Assembly (NCBI GenBank): GCA_009760855.2
Contig: WPIO01000223.1
Coordinates: 89,501 to 153,500, forward strand
Direction: 5' to 3'
DNA from: Cristatella mucedo
Taxonomy: Eukaryota > Bryozoa > Phylactolaemata > Cristatellidae
DNA: 64,000 nucleotides
Below the pieces are notes generated by a model. It was not told the origin of the DNA and searched no databases. It saw only the letters and a program-made list of their open reading frames with translations. A program made the translations under genes and the position numbers. Numbering within the stretch: position 1 is the first letter of the stretch; each line of letters begins with the position of its first letter. This document shows, piece after piece, positions 54,707-64,000 of the stretch.

Positions 54707-56479
54707 GAAAAAGTTAGAAAGATTATTGGTTCTGTTTACAGTGATCTTAACGCTAATGGAAATAGAGTAACCAACTTAGCATACCCTCTTAATGGTGATG
54801 CAATAAATTTGAACTATGGTTTTAGTTCAAACTTTGGAGGAAGTGTTGCTACAAATGTTATAGGTAACTTAGCAACTGTTTCAAGTATGTCAGGGTTCCT
54901 TTCAAAGACTAATGGGAAGATGATATCGCAGTTGAATTGTAAGAATGTTTTTGGTATATCAGGAAACTCTGCTGATGGAACTGTATACAGTGATTTAAGA
55001 CCTTATAAAGTGATTAACTATGGACTCTTAAAAAATATGACGCAAGTGTTTCAAGGTAAAGCAACTGCAAGTATGAATATGGGAGGAAAGAATATTACTA
55101 ACTTAAAAGACTCTGATACTGTGACTAAACAATATATATATAAGAATAAAAAAATTTCGTTTAGGTATTTTGGAGCAGGCTCTGGTACTTATCCAACCGT
55201 ATTTTATCTTGATATGCTTGGTTTAAGTAATACAGCTAATGGTAACACAGGAAATAAATTTCAAACACAACAACTTACACCAGGTGATAAGCCTATTGTA
55301 GCAACCACTGGAGATGTTGTTGCGTACATGATTAATCTTAAAACTTTCTTTCCTGGTGTATTACCCAACTTTGCAATAATAATGATAATAATAATAATTC
55401 ACTTGATAAAGCGCCCTCAGAGAACTTAATCTCTCTCTAGGCGCTTTGCATTTGCTGTAAAGTGAAATGCAATTGAATGGTAAGTAAAATCATGCTTGAA
55501 AAACAAACGAAATGAATAATATAGTTAGAGGTGACATGCACAGGGTCAGCATGCAAATGTGGTTAGTGGCAGCATGCACAGTGTCAGCACGCATAAGCAC
55601 ATGAAGGAAGAATCACAGGGACCCACTAAATGCTGCCCTAAATAGGTGTGTTTTTAGGTTCCTTTTAAATGTGGTTAGGTCAGGGGATGTTCTGACGCAG
55701 GTCGGGAGGGAGTTCCAGGCTTTGGGAGCATATGAACTAAATGCACGGTCTCCAAAGGATTTAAGGTATGTATGAGGTATTTCTAGACTGTTGGATTCCG
55801 AAAAGCGGGTGGTACGATGCTTGGCCTGATGGGGTAGTGTATCTGAGAGATAGGCTGGAGCCATAGAATGAAGGGAACTAAAAGTGAGCGACAAAACCTT
55901 GAAGTCAATCCGTTGCTTGACTGGTAGCCAGTGCAGGTCGGCGAGAAGTGGAGTAATGTGGCAACTGCGACGCTAACGACAAACAAGCCTAGCTGCAGAG
56001 TTTTGCACCAGCTGCAACCGCCTGATCGCACATGCTGGTAGGCCAGTAAGCAGTGAGTTGCAGAAGTCGAGACGGGATGTCACGAATGCATGGACCAACT
56101 TGGACGTGGTATCTTTATCTAAACAAGCCCGAATTTTAGCAATGTTATGAAGCTGAAAATAGGCAAATTTGACTGTGGAGCTGATATGGTCGTCTAACGA
56201 GAGGTCACTTTGGAATATGACACCTAGATTTCGAGCTGATTCAACTGGAGATATGCTGGCAGAGTCAATTTTGAGAGTCAGCCTGCAATGGTAAGTGGTG
56301 TTATGTTTGCAACTGACAAAACAAAGTTTTACGTAGAGTTATCTACTGATAATACTTATGGAGTTAGTGGTACTCTAGTTTTAATAATTAACATTGATGG
56401 AACGTGTAGATATGCTATCGATAAATTTATTGTTGCAAGTGGAATAACTTACATTGATTTTCTTTTTACTATTGTATAG
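54704..56479 (+). pseudogene. Fibre-like repeat protein 2, split by a LINE
   Basis: Opens with SDLNANGNRVTNLAYPLN and repeats this kind of module (NMGGKNITNL, DTVTKQY), then a non-repetitive C-terminal region. The frame is open from 54704 into a LINE inserted at 55378. Beyond the LINE (from 56284) the same frame continues to TAG at 56477-56479. No other break is seen in the Polinton part, so this gene may have been intact when the LINE landed. Attachment role inferred from the family. Confidence 0.7.
55378..56283 (-). mobile_element. LINE family A inserted in the Polinton
   Basis: A 906-bp, 5'-truncated LINE A in minus orientation, from the TAA-rich end (aataataatgataataataa) to the reverse transcriptase C-terminal region (cagagtcaattttgagagtc). 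It is bounded by a 6-bp duplication tgcaat at 55372-55377 and 56284-56289. It encodes the same LLADLHWLPVKQRIDFK-type C-terminus as the copies at 18226 and 63231, on minus. Confidence 0.92.
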
Positions 56480-56481
56480 AA

Positions 56482-57319
56482 ATGTTCAGACCTAAAAGAA
56501 GAGGAATTGGTATAACAAATTACATTAAAAAAGTGGTGATGTACTTACTGGTAGTTTAAGTATGAATGGAAATTTAATAAAGGATTTAGGTGATCCTGTT
56601 GATCTTGGAGATGCTGTAAATAGAAAGTATATAGATACCAATTTCGTTACAAAAGTATCAAGAGGAACTACGGCTGATGGAGATATCGATATGAAAAATT
56701 ATAAGTTAATAGAACTAGCAAATCCTGTAAATCCTAGTGATGCTGCAACTAAAGACTATGCAGACAGTAAACTATCAAAAACTGGTGGAACTATTAATGG
56801 AACACTAACTATAAATGGAAATGTATCTGTTGTAGGAACTCCTACTTCTGATAATGATATTCCAAATAAATCGTATATGGACTCTAACTTCCTCAAACTA
56901 ACAGGTGGAACTCTTAATGGAAATTTAGATATTAATGGATACTCTATCTTCTTAGAAAACGATCCTGTTAATCCTACTGATGGTGTAAACTTTAGCTATC
57001 TAAACAGAATATCAGATGGAAATATTACTGTAATACGTTTTAGAGCAACAGTAGATGGGCCTTTAACAACATCTTTATATGGAAAAACAATTAATGGTAG
57101 ATGGATCTCTACTTTAGCTGATACTACCATCCCAAGAGGTTTGTTTGTTGTTACAACATTGTATGAATATACACTTGGAAAAAAGGTATACTACAACCTC
57201 TTCCAGAAACATTAGTTCCATTACAAGATCAGTTATATGGTGGGTATGTACTTGATGCGAATAAAAAACTTGTTCAATCGTCAACTTTTATATCTGGCTC
57301 AAACTTATTTGATAAATAA
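56482..57319 (+). pseudogene. Fibre-like repeat protein 3 (frameshifted)
   Basis: Start behind ttgtatagaaATG. The module GSLSMNGNLIKDLGDPVDLG is repeated four times, with NPVNPSDAATKDYADS and NDPVNPTDGVNFSYL variants; GGTINGTLTINGN fills between. Breaks: one near 56535 and one near 57185; the end of the gene is TAA at 57317-57319. It directly follows fibre 2 (two bases after its stop). The C-terminal head differs from those of the other fibre genes. Confidence 0.7.
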
Positions 57320-57354
57320 TTAAATATCTTTGCTTATATAGCAACAACGTTAAA

Positions 57355-58401
57355 ATGCTTAGCAGAAGATTATTTGAAATGAATGGAACTCTAAATCTTG
57401 GTAAAAATAGAATAGCAAATGTTGGTTCTACTATTAGTGACTTAGACGCTGTAAGTAAAACCTTTTCAGATAATAATTATATTCGAAAAGACTCTGATGA
57501 TGTTGTAATAAGAGATTTATCTGCTAAGTCAAAAAAATATGTAAATGTGCGTTATCCAGTGAATGAAAAAGATTTATCTACAAAGCAGTATCTTGATGCA
57601 AAGGTTGGAACAGAAGGAGGACAAGTAATAGATGGAACTCTATAAGTAGATAGATTAACTGCTAATAACACCACTGATTGTTCATACACAAGAGAAAGAG
57701 CTTATTCTACGTTTTTAAGAACTAATAGACTTTTTAACCATGAGTCACTGATCGTTGAAGGGCAGATAGGAACAAAAAGTGTTATTAACTTATCTAACAA
57801 CACTACTGACGCAACTTTAGCAAAACTATCTGACATTAACTTAAAAAAGCCACTATACTCAAAGATAACATTAAAAATAAGAGATATCGATAGAATAAAT
57901 AATGATAATACTAACACTGTCAATGATGATACTTATTATAATGTTTATGGAGGAACAGCAGAAAATAATTCATTTGTTCTAAAAGACGATAACATGACTA
58001 GAATACCTTATAGAACTATTACATCAACAATATCTATAACAGTGGAAAATCTGTCTACAGAATACGATAATGTAATTAGTAACTGCTATCATAGGTTCTA
58101 CTCACCAAACTTTCTTCCTTCTAATTTACTTAATTTACCTTATTCAGGTGTCGAAGGTGATTACATGTTGACGTTAAGTAATTCTATAAAAAACCTTGCT
58201 ATAGTGGAAGAAAGGGATAAAAAAGTAATAACAATCGATATTAGTTATCCTGTTCAAAGTTACGCAGGATTTAGAACACCTAGTCCTTCCGATGTTATTG
58301 AAATTAGTTTAGTTAAACAAGCTAGAATACATAGATATAAAAAAAGATTGAATTTAGTGATGATAGAATTTTTCCTTTTGCAATATCGGGAAATCTTTTG
58401 A
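57355..58401 (+). pseudogene. Fibre-like repeat protein 4 (in-frame stop)
   Basis: Start after gcttatatagcaacaacgttaaaATG. Modules GTLNLGKNRIANVG, SDLDAVSKTF and RYPVNEKDLSTKQYLDA occupy the first 95 codons. A TAA at 57643-57645 interrupts; the same frame is open again to TAA at 58399-58401 with a long beta-rich head (SYPVQSYAGFRTPSPSDVIE). The last codons run into the right terminal repeat, so the true end may have been earlier. Confidence 0.65.
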
Positions 58402-58465
58402 CAGCCGATGGTGGAACCGAGGTTGGAGAAAAATTTGACGATGTAAAAGGGAAAATTCCTATCAA
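58351..58465 (-). repeat. Right terminal inverted repeat
   Basis: aatttagtgatgatagaatt through gaaaattcctatcaa is the inverse of 34706-34823. It ends at the right target duplication. The internal hairpin arms are present here as well. Confidence 0.9.
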
Positions 58466-58471
58466 GCGGTG
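58466..58471. repeat. Right 6-bp target site duplication (gcggtg)
   Basis: Differs at one base from the left copy gcgatg and from the empty site; the change must be later than the insertion. Confidence 0.85.
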
Positions 58472-58584
58472 CTGCGTCCGCAGCGCCGTCCAGGCCGTTG
58501 CGACTGGTTCCGGCTGTCGTCGTCGTTGGCCGATGATCCACGAAGCTGATGGGTTTCGTTTGTTTGAATATATAAATATGTAAA

Positions 58585-58735
58585 TCATTTATATAGCGCA
58601 CCAAGAGAATTTAATCTCTATTCAGGCGCTTCACTTATATGCCTCGGGGCTCGAGCCCACGACCTCAGTCAGACCTTGATCGGGACGAGCACCTTAACCG
58701 CAAGACCAAACCAGCTCGGCATGGATGTAATGTAC
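58585..58735 (-). repeat. tRNA-derived SINE
   Basis: Read on minus, an A box region (gctggtttggtcttgcggtt) and a B box (gtgggctcgagccc) precede a tail with aagtgaagcgcctgaataga, agattaaattctcttggtgc and an AT-rich end. Copy 1 lacks it between tttgaat and gcgccatgatgag (around 16024-16037), so it inserted after the duplication. Confidence 0.7.
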
Positions 58736-58881
58736 GCCATGATGAGTGTTACTAATTAGATGAGGTTTAGCTAGATAGTCTAAAAATGATAACTGAACTG
58801 CCTTCGTGGACAGTCCTAGATCGTAGGTCACCTTTGCAGCATTTAGAAATTTTAAAGTAGGATAAAGATAGGATATAGCAT

Positions 58882-58885
<4 letters not shown>

Positions 58886-58955
<70 letters not shown>
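58886..58955. repeat. (AT)n microsatellite (copy 2)
   Basis: About 70 bases of pure TA; the array in copy 1 (16182-16215) is half as long. Confidence 0.95.
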
Positions 58956-58959
<4 letters not shown>

Positions 58960-59094
58960 CAGAGGATAAAAAGAAGGATAGAACACAGAGAGTGCCTAAA
59001 CAGCCTGTAGAACCACTGTGCCGCACTGTTCTCCGAGATGGAAGGGTTCAAGAGCTCGTGATAAACGTTCCGAAAAAAGACTAAGAATCTTCCT

Positions 59095-59195
59095 TTGCAG
59101 CAAATGTCAAATGCCTACGTAGAACTGTAGTTCTCTGAGGATGCTATACAATTGTATTAGTATTGTTATTTTAATGCATTATTATTACAGCATAT
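59095..59195 (+). repeat. LINE family A 3' tail (copy 2)
   Basis: Counterpart of 16365-16460, nearly identical. Confidence 0.65.
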
Positions 59196-59871
59196 GTTAA
59201 TTGAAAGTCTGCTTAAAGGAGTGCCGTGTTTTGCGCGTGTGATTACTACCTCGTTCGTGCCCATCGTGCTGTGTTCGAGGAGCATGGCTGCTGGTCATAA
59301 TGACTCCCTGATGATAGAAAAGAGTATCGAGCCACTGGATCGGGCAAACTAAGTCTTTGCGCTGTGGTTTAACATCGCTGTACTCAGCTATAGGACTTAG
59401 TCCTCATCCAGGTTAGGGAAGTCGATTAGGTGTACCCAGAAGCGGGCCAGCCTAAACATGCTGTAGCGGCTGAAAGAAGAGGGCTGGACACCGGCTGCTG
59501 TGCTTGCCGCGGGAAAAAGATCAGCTCGAACAAGAACGAGCTCAATCGCCGGCTAATTTAACACAGAGCAAAGTAATCCGTGATTTAGCTTTAGCTAACT
59601 TTTCTCCGGAAGACTCAGATGCAGAAAATTCCAAAAAGACACTTGAAGTTTATGCGAGCGATCCGGTTGTAGGATAATGGCCTTTGGAGCATGACTAAGT
59701 TTAACGAATGGGCCATGTCATCAGGCTTTTCGTAAGTGAAAGAATTACACTGGGTTGCTTCTAGAAAAATGGCCCAGTGCTTGTCTAGCTCACGTACAGG
59801 TTTCTTAGTTTTTACTGCATGGGCCTAGGATCCTTGTGACGAGGGCTGTTGGAACCTTCTGGTCGTTTAGA

Positions 59872-62576
59872 TGTAATGTAATGTAATGTATCTCCGTCAG
59901 TAACTCCACAAAGTCATAAAGACCATGTGGGCGTTACGCAGGAGAGTTTTGTATAGCGCACTCACAGCCTAAGCGGCTTTCGGCACGCATTCGGTATCCA
60001 ACAGACTTCGTCTCACGCAACAAAGAGAAAGTGGGAAGCATAGCAGAGTTAGGAGAGCAGTTGAGGTAGTGAGTAGCATAGAAGTAGCAGTTCAGGACCG
60101 CTGCAAAAAGATGTGCCATAGTCGGCAGTTGGAGAGTAGATGTCGTTGCGTAAGAATTGTGGAAGCGAGTTCCACAGTCTCGGACCTGCAGAGCTAAAGC
60201 TTCTGTCGCCAACTGTCTTTAAGCGGAGGAATGGGACAGCTAATTTATTGTCCACACAGGACCTGAGGGCGCGAACAGGCTGAAACTGATGTAGCAGTTC
60301 AGCTTGGTATGAAGGAGCCAAGCCGTGGCGGGCCTTGTGGGTCAGCGTAAGAACTTTGCTCTGTATCCTTTGCTCAACCGGCAACCATCCTAGCTCTTCC
60401 AGCAAAGGTGACACGTGCTCAAACCGCTGGGACTTGAAGACCAGCCTTGCAGCCATATTCATAGTCCGCAGTAGTGGCATAATAGCTTTCTTTGGTAGCC
60501 CAGCCAAAAGGGAATTACAATAATCAAGCCGAGACAGAACTAAAGAGCTAGTTAATTTTTTTACAAGCCACTGTGGGAGACAGCTTCTAATCTTGGATAG
60601 GGATCGGATGTGATGGCTAGCTGTAGAGGCAGTCTTCTGAATGAAGCTTTTGAAATTGAGGCAGCTGTCGAACACGACACCTAGATTACGAGCACGAGGT
60701 GAAGGTCGCACAATAGCATCGCCTATTAGAACAGCAAAGCCTTTTAATCCAGCCACACGCTTAGGGTGTCCTATGAGAAGCAGTTCGGTTTTATCGTCAT
60801 TTAATTTTAGGAAGTTTTCCGACATCCAGGATCGAATATCGGCAAGGCAAGCATTCAGTTTCTCATTTGCTGCAGCAGATTCCGACGGTTTAAATGACAA
60901 ATACAACTGAGTATCGTCAGCATAGAAGTGATATCCTATTCCATGGGCCTTAATCACTTTTCCCAGAGGTTGCGTATAAATGGAGAACAGCAAGGGACCA
61001 AGTACAGACCCTTGAGGGACTCCACAGGTGACCCTTTCCATGTCTGAGACCAGGCCCCCACACGACACGGATTGAACACGATCAGACAAGTATGATTTAA
61101 ACCACGCCAGTGCTTCGTCTGCCAGACCGATTGTTGTTCTCAGTCGTTCAAGCAGAACTTCGTGATCAATGGTGTCGAAGGCAGCAGACAGATCTAGCAG
61201 AGCTAGGGCAGTGACATTCCCGTCGTCGTTGCCACGTAGAATGTCAATGTTAACACGGAGGAGAGCAGTTTCGGTAGAGTGCTGTCTCTTGAAACCTGAT
61301 TGAAATGTTTATGACATTCCATTATTTTCAATATGTTCAACCAGCTGCTTAGCAACAATTTTTTCAAGAGTCTTTGATAAGAACGGAAGAAGGGAAACTG
61401 GACGATAGTTTGCAAAGACCTCTGTGTCTAATCCGGGCGTTTTAAGAATGGGTCTAACGATTGCCGATTTGAAGGACTTGGGGACGATCCCTTTTCCCAA
61501 AGAAACATTAAAAATCTTGGTTATGGCAGGGCTAAATTGGTCTGCAAGTGAAGACCACAGAGATGAAGGTATAGGGTCTTCAGGAGACGAGCTCTTTTTG
61601 CTATACCTTATTAAGGCAGCCACATCACAGGCAGAAACTTCGGAGAATCTTTTAAGAAAGGTCACAGGTTGAGGAACGGCGATTGCTTTGGTCGGAGGGG
61701 GCTTAATGGAGGCACGAATGTGCAGAACTTTTTCAGTAAAGAAGACTGAAAACTTTTCGGCTGAGCCCTTAAAATCTGGGGAGTCAGACCTGACAGCATT
61801 GGCCAGTAAATGGTTTACTGTCTTATAAATCTGTTTAGTGTCCGACTGGCAGGAATTAAGTTTTCTAATGAAAAAAGAAGCCCTGGCTTTTTTAAGCTTT
61901 CGTGTGTAAACACGAAGGAAGTCTTTAAAATTGACTAGGTCTGCCTCAGACCCTGATTTCTTGAAACGACGTTCCAGCCGGCGCTTAACACGGTGCATCT
62001 TATGGAGTTTTTTTGTAAATTGAAAGCAATCTCGACGACTTTGAACACGGATAGAGCGAACGGGAGCATGCTTGTCAAGAGCACTCCTGAGTGTCATGTT
62101 CATCGCATCTGTGAGGGTATCGAGGCTGCCGGTCGAGTCTGAATGCAGATCAAGAAGGCCTGCATCAAAAACAGATTTCAAAAACTTGTCCATGTCAATG
62201 CTTTGTATGTTACGTCGTTTGGCAAATTCGACATTGCCCTGCACGTACGAGGGAGCAGGAACAGTAAACGAGACCGAACAATGATCTGAGAGGGTCAGTG
62301 GGCACACCACAAAGTCAGTGGGGAGGACATCCTTAGTGATCACGAGATCTAGAATGTGGCCACCGACGTGGGTGTTATGATTAACGTGTTGGGCCAAACC
62401 AAGATTCTCCAGACAGTCAAGAAATGAGCAGACCTGGCTGTTGCTAGGGTTGTCAACCAGAATATTGAAGTCTCCTACAATCAGTAGCGGCCTGTCACAC
62501 ACAAATATTTTAGCGAGGAACCCTGAAAACTCCTTTTTTAAACTAGTTTAGACAGCCAGAAGGAGGCCGGTATATC
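59872..62576 (-). mobile_element. LINE family B, longest copy (CR1/L2-like)
   Basis: Starts with three TGTAA-type units at its 3' end (59872-59890) and extends to about 62576, where copy 1 sequence (cagtggcaatctctgggtt) resumes. Coding on minus: an endonuclease C-terminus with LLIVGDFN and LSDHCSVSF (62502 on), a basic linker, and the reverse transcriptase with FANYRPVSLLPFLSKTLEKI, LLDLSAAFDTIDHE, GVPQGSVLGPLLF and YADDTQLYL, then the C-terminal region WLPVEQRIQSK..WNSLPQFL. A single frameshift near 61312 separates the two long frames. The N-terminal endonuclease is lost by 5' truncation. Copy 1 has the empty site near 17140. It is a young insertion. Confidence 0.9.
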
Positions 62577-62690
62577 ACAACGGTGATTCTGCCACAGTGG
62601 CAATCTCTGGGTTCTCCACTAACCTCGTGATCTCAGGCCCTGATTAGCATGGTTTTAATGGACAGGAAGACGTGGGTAGAGGTTAAGTAT

Positions 62691-63065
62691 TAGTGCTTGG
62701 TTTGCCACAGGACTTCAAGTGGCATCGTTGCTTCACGTCTACATTCTAAATCATATCTTGTCAATAACGGTGTTCTCATCATATCAACCTAAGCTTCTGT
62801 TGAGATCTGTTCCTTTGCAACACCGTGCTAGTGCCACTTCTTCAGGGGAAGGGTTTTTGTTATGCGATATTACTTTATGGAATTATGCTAGCACGATCCA
62901 ATAGCCTTCTCTGAGAGCTTATGTCGGTTTGACCTAAACAAGCAAGACAGCTGTCGGATACGGTTTTTTGTAGACATAGCTTTGTATTTGTACTCAAGTG
63001 CTTAGATCAGCGATGTTTCATCAAATACAGCCACTCCGACACAGCGTTTTCCCGTGAGTTTACAG
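62691..63065. other. Host DNA, no gene seen
   Basis: Past the end of the segmental duplication; nothing recognisable. Confidence 0.3.
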
Positions 63066-63215
63066 TCATAATAATAATAATAATAATAATAATGCACTTG
63101 ATAAAGTGCCATGAGAGAAATTAATCTCTCTCTAGGCGCTTTACATTTGCTGCAAAGGGAAATGCAATTGAATGGTGAGTAAAATCATGCCTGATAAACA
63201 AACAAAATAATAACA
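63066..63215 (-). repeat. LINE family A tail, short
   Basis: TAA-repeat, then gcacttgataaagtgccatg, attaatctctctctaggcgc and the start of the 3' untranslated region; cut after about 150 bases where a second LINE A copy begins. Confidence 0.75.
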
Positions 63216-64000
63216 TGGTTAATAATAATAATAATAATAATAATAATTCACTTGATAAAGCGCCCTCAGAGAACTTAATCTCTCTCTAGGCACTTTGCAT
63301 TTGCTGTAAAGTGAAATGCAATTGAATGGTAAGTAAAATCATGTTTGAAAAACAGACGAAATGAATAATATGGTTAGGGGTGACATGCACAGGGTCAGCA
63401 TGCAAATGTGGTTAGTGGCAGCATGCACAGTGTCAGCACGCATAAGCACATCAAGGAAGAATCACAGGGACCCACTAAATGCTGCCCTAAATAGGTGTGT
63501 GTTTTAGGTTCCTTTTAAATGTGGTTAGGTCAGGGAATGTTCAGACGCAGGTCGGGAGGGAGTTCCAAGCTTTGGGAGCATATGAACTAAATGCACGGTC
63601 TCCAAAGGATTTAAGGTTTGTATGAGGTATTTCTAGACTGTTGGATTCCGAAAAGCGGGTGGTACGATGCTTAGCCTGATGGGGTAGTATATCTGAGAGA
63701 TAGGCTGGAGCCATAGAATGAAGGGACCTAAAAGTGAGCGACAAAACCTTGAAGTCAATCCGTTGCTTGACTGGTAGCCAGTGCAGGTCGGCGAGAAGTG
63801 GAGTAATGTGGCAACTGCGACGCTCACGACAGACAAGCCTAGCTGCAGAGTTTTGCACCAGCTGCAATCGCCTGATCGCACATGCTGGTAGGCCAGTAAG
63901 CAGCGAATTGAAGAAGTCGAGACGGGATGTCACGAATGCATGGACCAACTTGGACGTGGTATCTTTATCTAAACAAGCCCGAATTTTAGCAATGTTATGA
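63216..64000 (-). mobile_element. LINE family A, running out of the window
   Basis: From the TAA-repeat at 63221 through ttcacttgataaagcgccct and the 3' untranslated region into coding sequence on minus (LLADLHWLPVKQRIDFK, SRLDFFNSLLTGLPA). It is very close to the copy inside the Polinton. The 5' end is beyond 64000. Confidence 0.85.

Larger units (their letters stand above)
34706..58465 (+). mobile_element. Polinton/Maverick (adintovirus-like) element, 23.76 kb, degraded
   Basis: The insert is AT-rich against its host flanks, has inverted terminal repeats of about 116 bp and is bounded by a 6-bp target duplication, with an empty site in the sister duplication. It encodes all hallmark Polinton proteins: protein-primed PolB, RVE integrase, packaging ATPase, adenain-like protease, major capsid and penton-like proteins. 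Coding density is high and many genes overlap. One block on the minus strand (42619-50297) holds the capsid cluster; the polymerase and small genes are on plus at the left, fibre genes on plus at the right. Two LINE insertions, numerous frameshifts and in-frame stops show that it is no longer functional as a unit. The gene set places it with animal Polintons and adintoviruses; which lineage cannot be told without a tree. Confidence 0.95.

Noticed and set aside
34869-58401. Alternative genetic code (TGA as Trp, TAA as Tyr) in the element
   Set aside because: Some in-frame TGA and TAA codons fall where Trp or Tyr would fit, but TAA and TGA are also natural terminators of element genes, a TAG and many frameshifts occur too, and the host is an animal with standard nuclear code. 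Ordinary decay explains all.
34706-58465. Virophage or giant-virus fragment rather than a Polinton
   Set aside because: Integrase, terminal repeats, 6-bp target duplication and the PolB/ATPase/protease/capsid set are those of Polintons; no giant-virus genes are present.
60049-62502. A host reverse transcriptase gene
   Set aside because: It has LINE endonuclease and reverse transcriptase in order, a repeat-type 3' end and an empty site in the other copy, so it is a transposon insertion.

Overview
The window is nuclear DNA of a metazoan. It carries a spliced gene for the centriole protein SAS-6, CR1/L2-type LINEs, tRNA-derived SINEs and many microsatellites. Nothing fixes the species; a marine invertebrate (sponge, cnidarian or mollusc grade) is my inference. 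Host sequence is mixed in base composition, intron-rich and gene-poor. The remarkable object is a large, AT-rich, densely coded insert in the second half.

Host layout: a segment of about 17 kb is present twice in direct orientation (about 232-17240 and 23280-62690), separated by about 6 kb of unrelated, LINE-rich sequence (17240-23280). Each copy starts with SASS6-like exons. Copy 2 keeps seven phase-compatible exons; copy 1 loses the reading frame inside exon 5. Exons for a cysteine-rich CXC-type domain follow. The rest of each copy is non-coding: LINE and SINE tails, simple repeats and no other recognisable gene. Copy 2 is longer because it received a Polinton (34706-58465), a SINE (about 58585-58735) and a 2.7 kb LINE (59872-62576) that copy 1 lacks.

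The Polinton/Maverick is 23.76 kb long, has about 116-bp terminal inverted repeats and is flanked by a 6-bp target duplication (gcgatg/gcggtg). The intact, unoccupied target lies in the other copy of the duplication at 15919-15924, so both ends are known to the base. It has the whole Polinton core: protein-primed DNA polymerase B, retroviral-type integrase, FtsK/A32-type packaging ATPase, adenain-like protease, double-jelly-roll major capsid protein and penton-like minor capsid proteins (three tandem paralogues). Accessory genes are a PLA2-domain minor protein, a YqaJ-type exonuclease, a DUF5679-like zinc ribbon, an HNH-AP2 homing-type endonuclease, four fibre-like repeat proteins, a set of three small paralogues and several unknown proteins. 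Genes are packed, often with overlapping stop, promoter and start, and most start codons sit directly behind a TATATAGAAATG-like motif.

The element is a fossil. Most large genes carry frameshifts (many in A or T runs, where assembly error is also possible) and in-frame TGA, TAA or TAG codons, and two LINEs have inserted inside it. The integrase and terminal repeats explain how it entered; the capsid, protease and ATPase genes indicate that its ancestor could form virus particles. No joined or repaired protein is given here.
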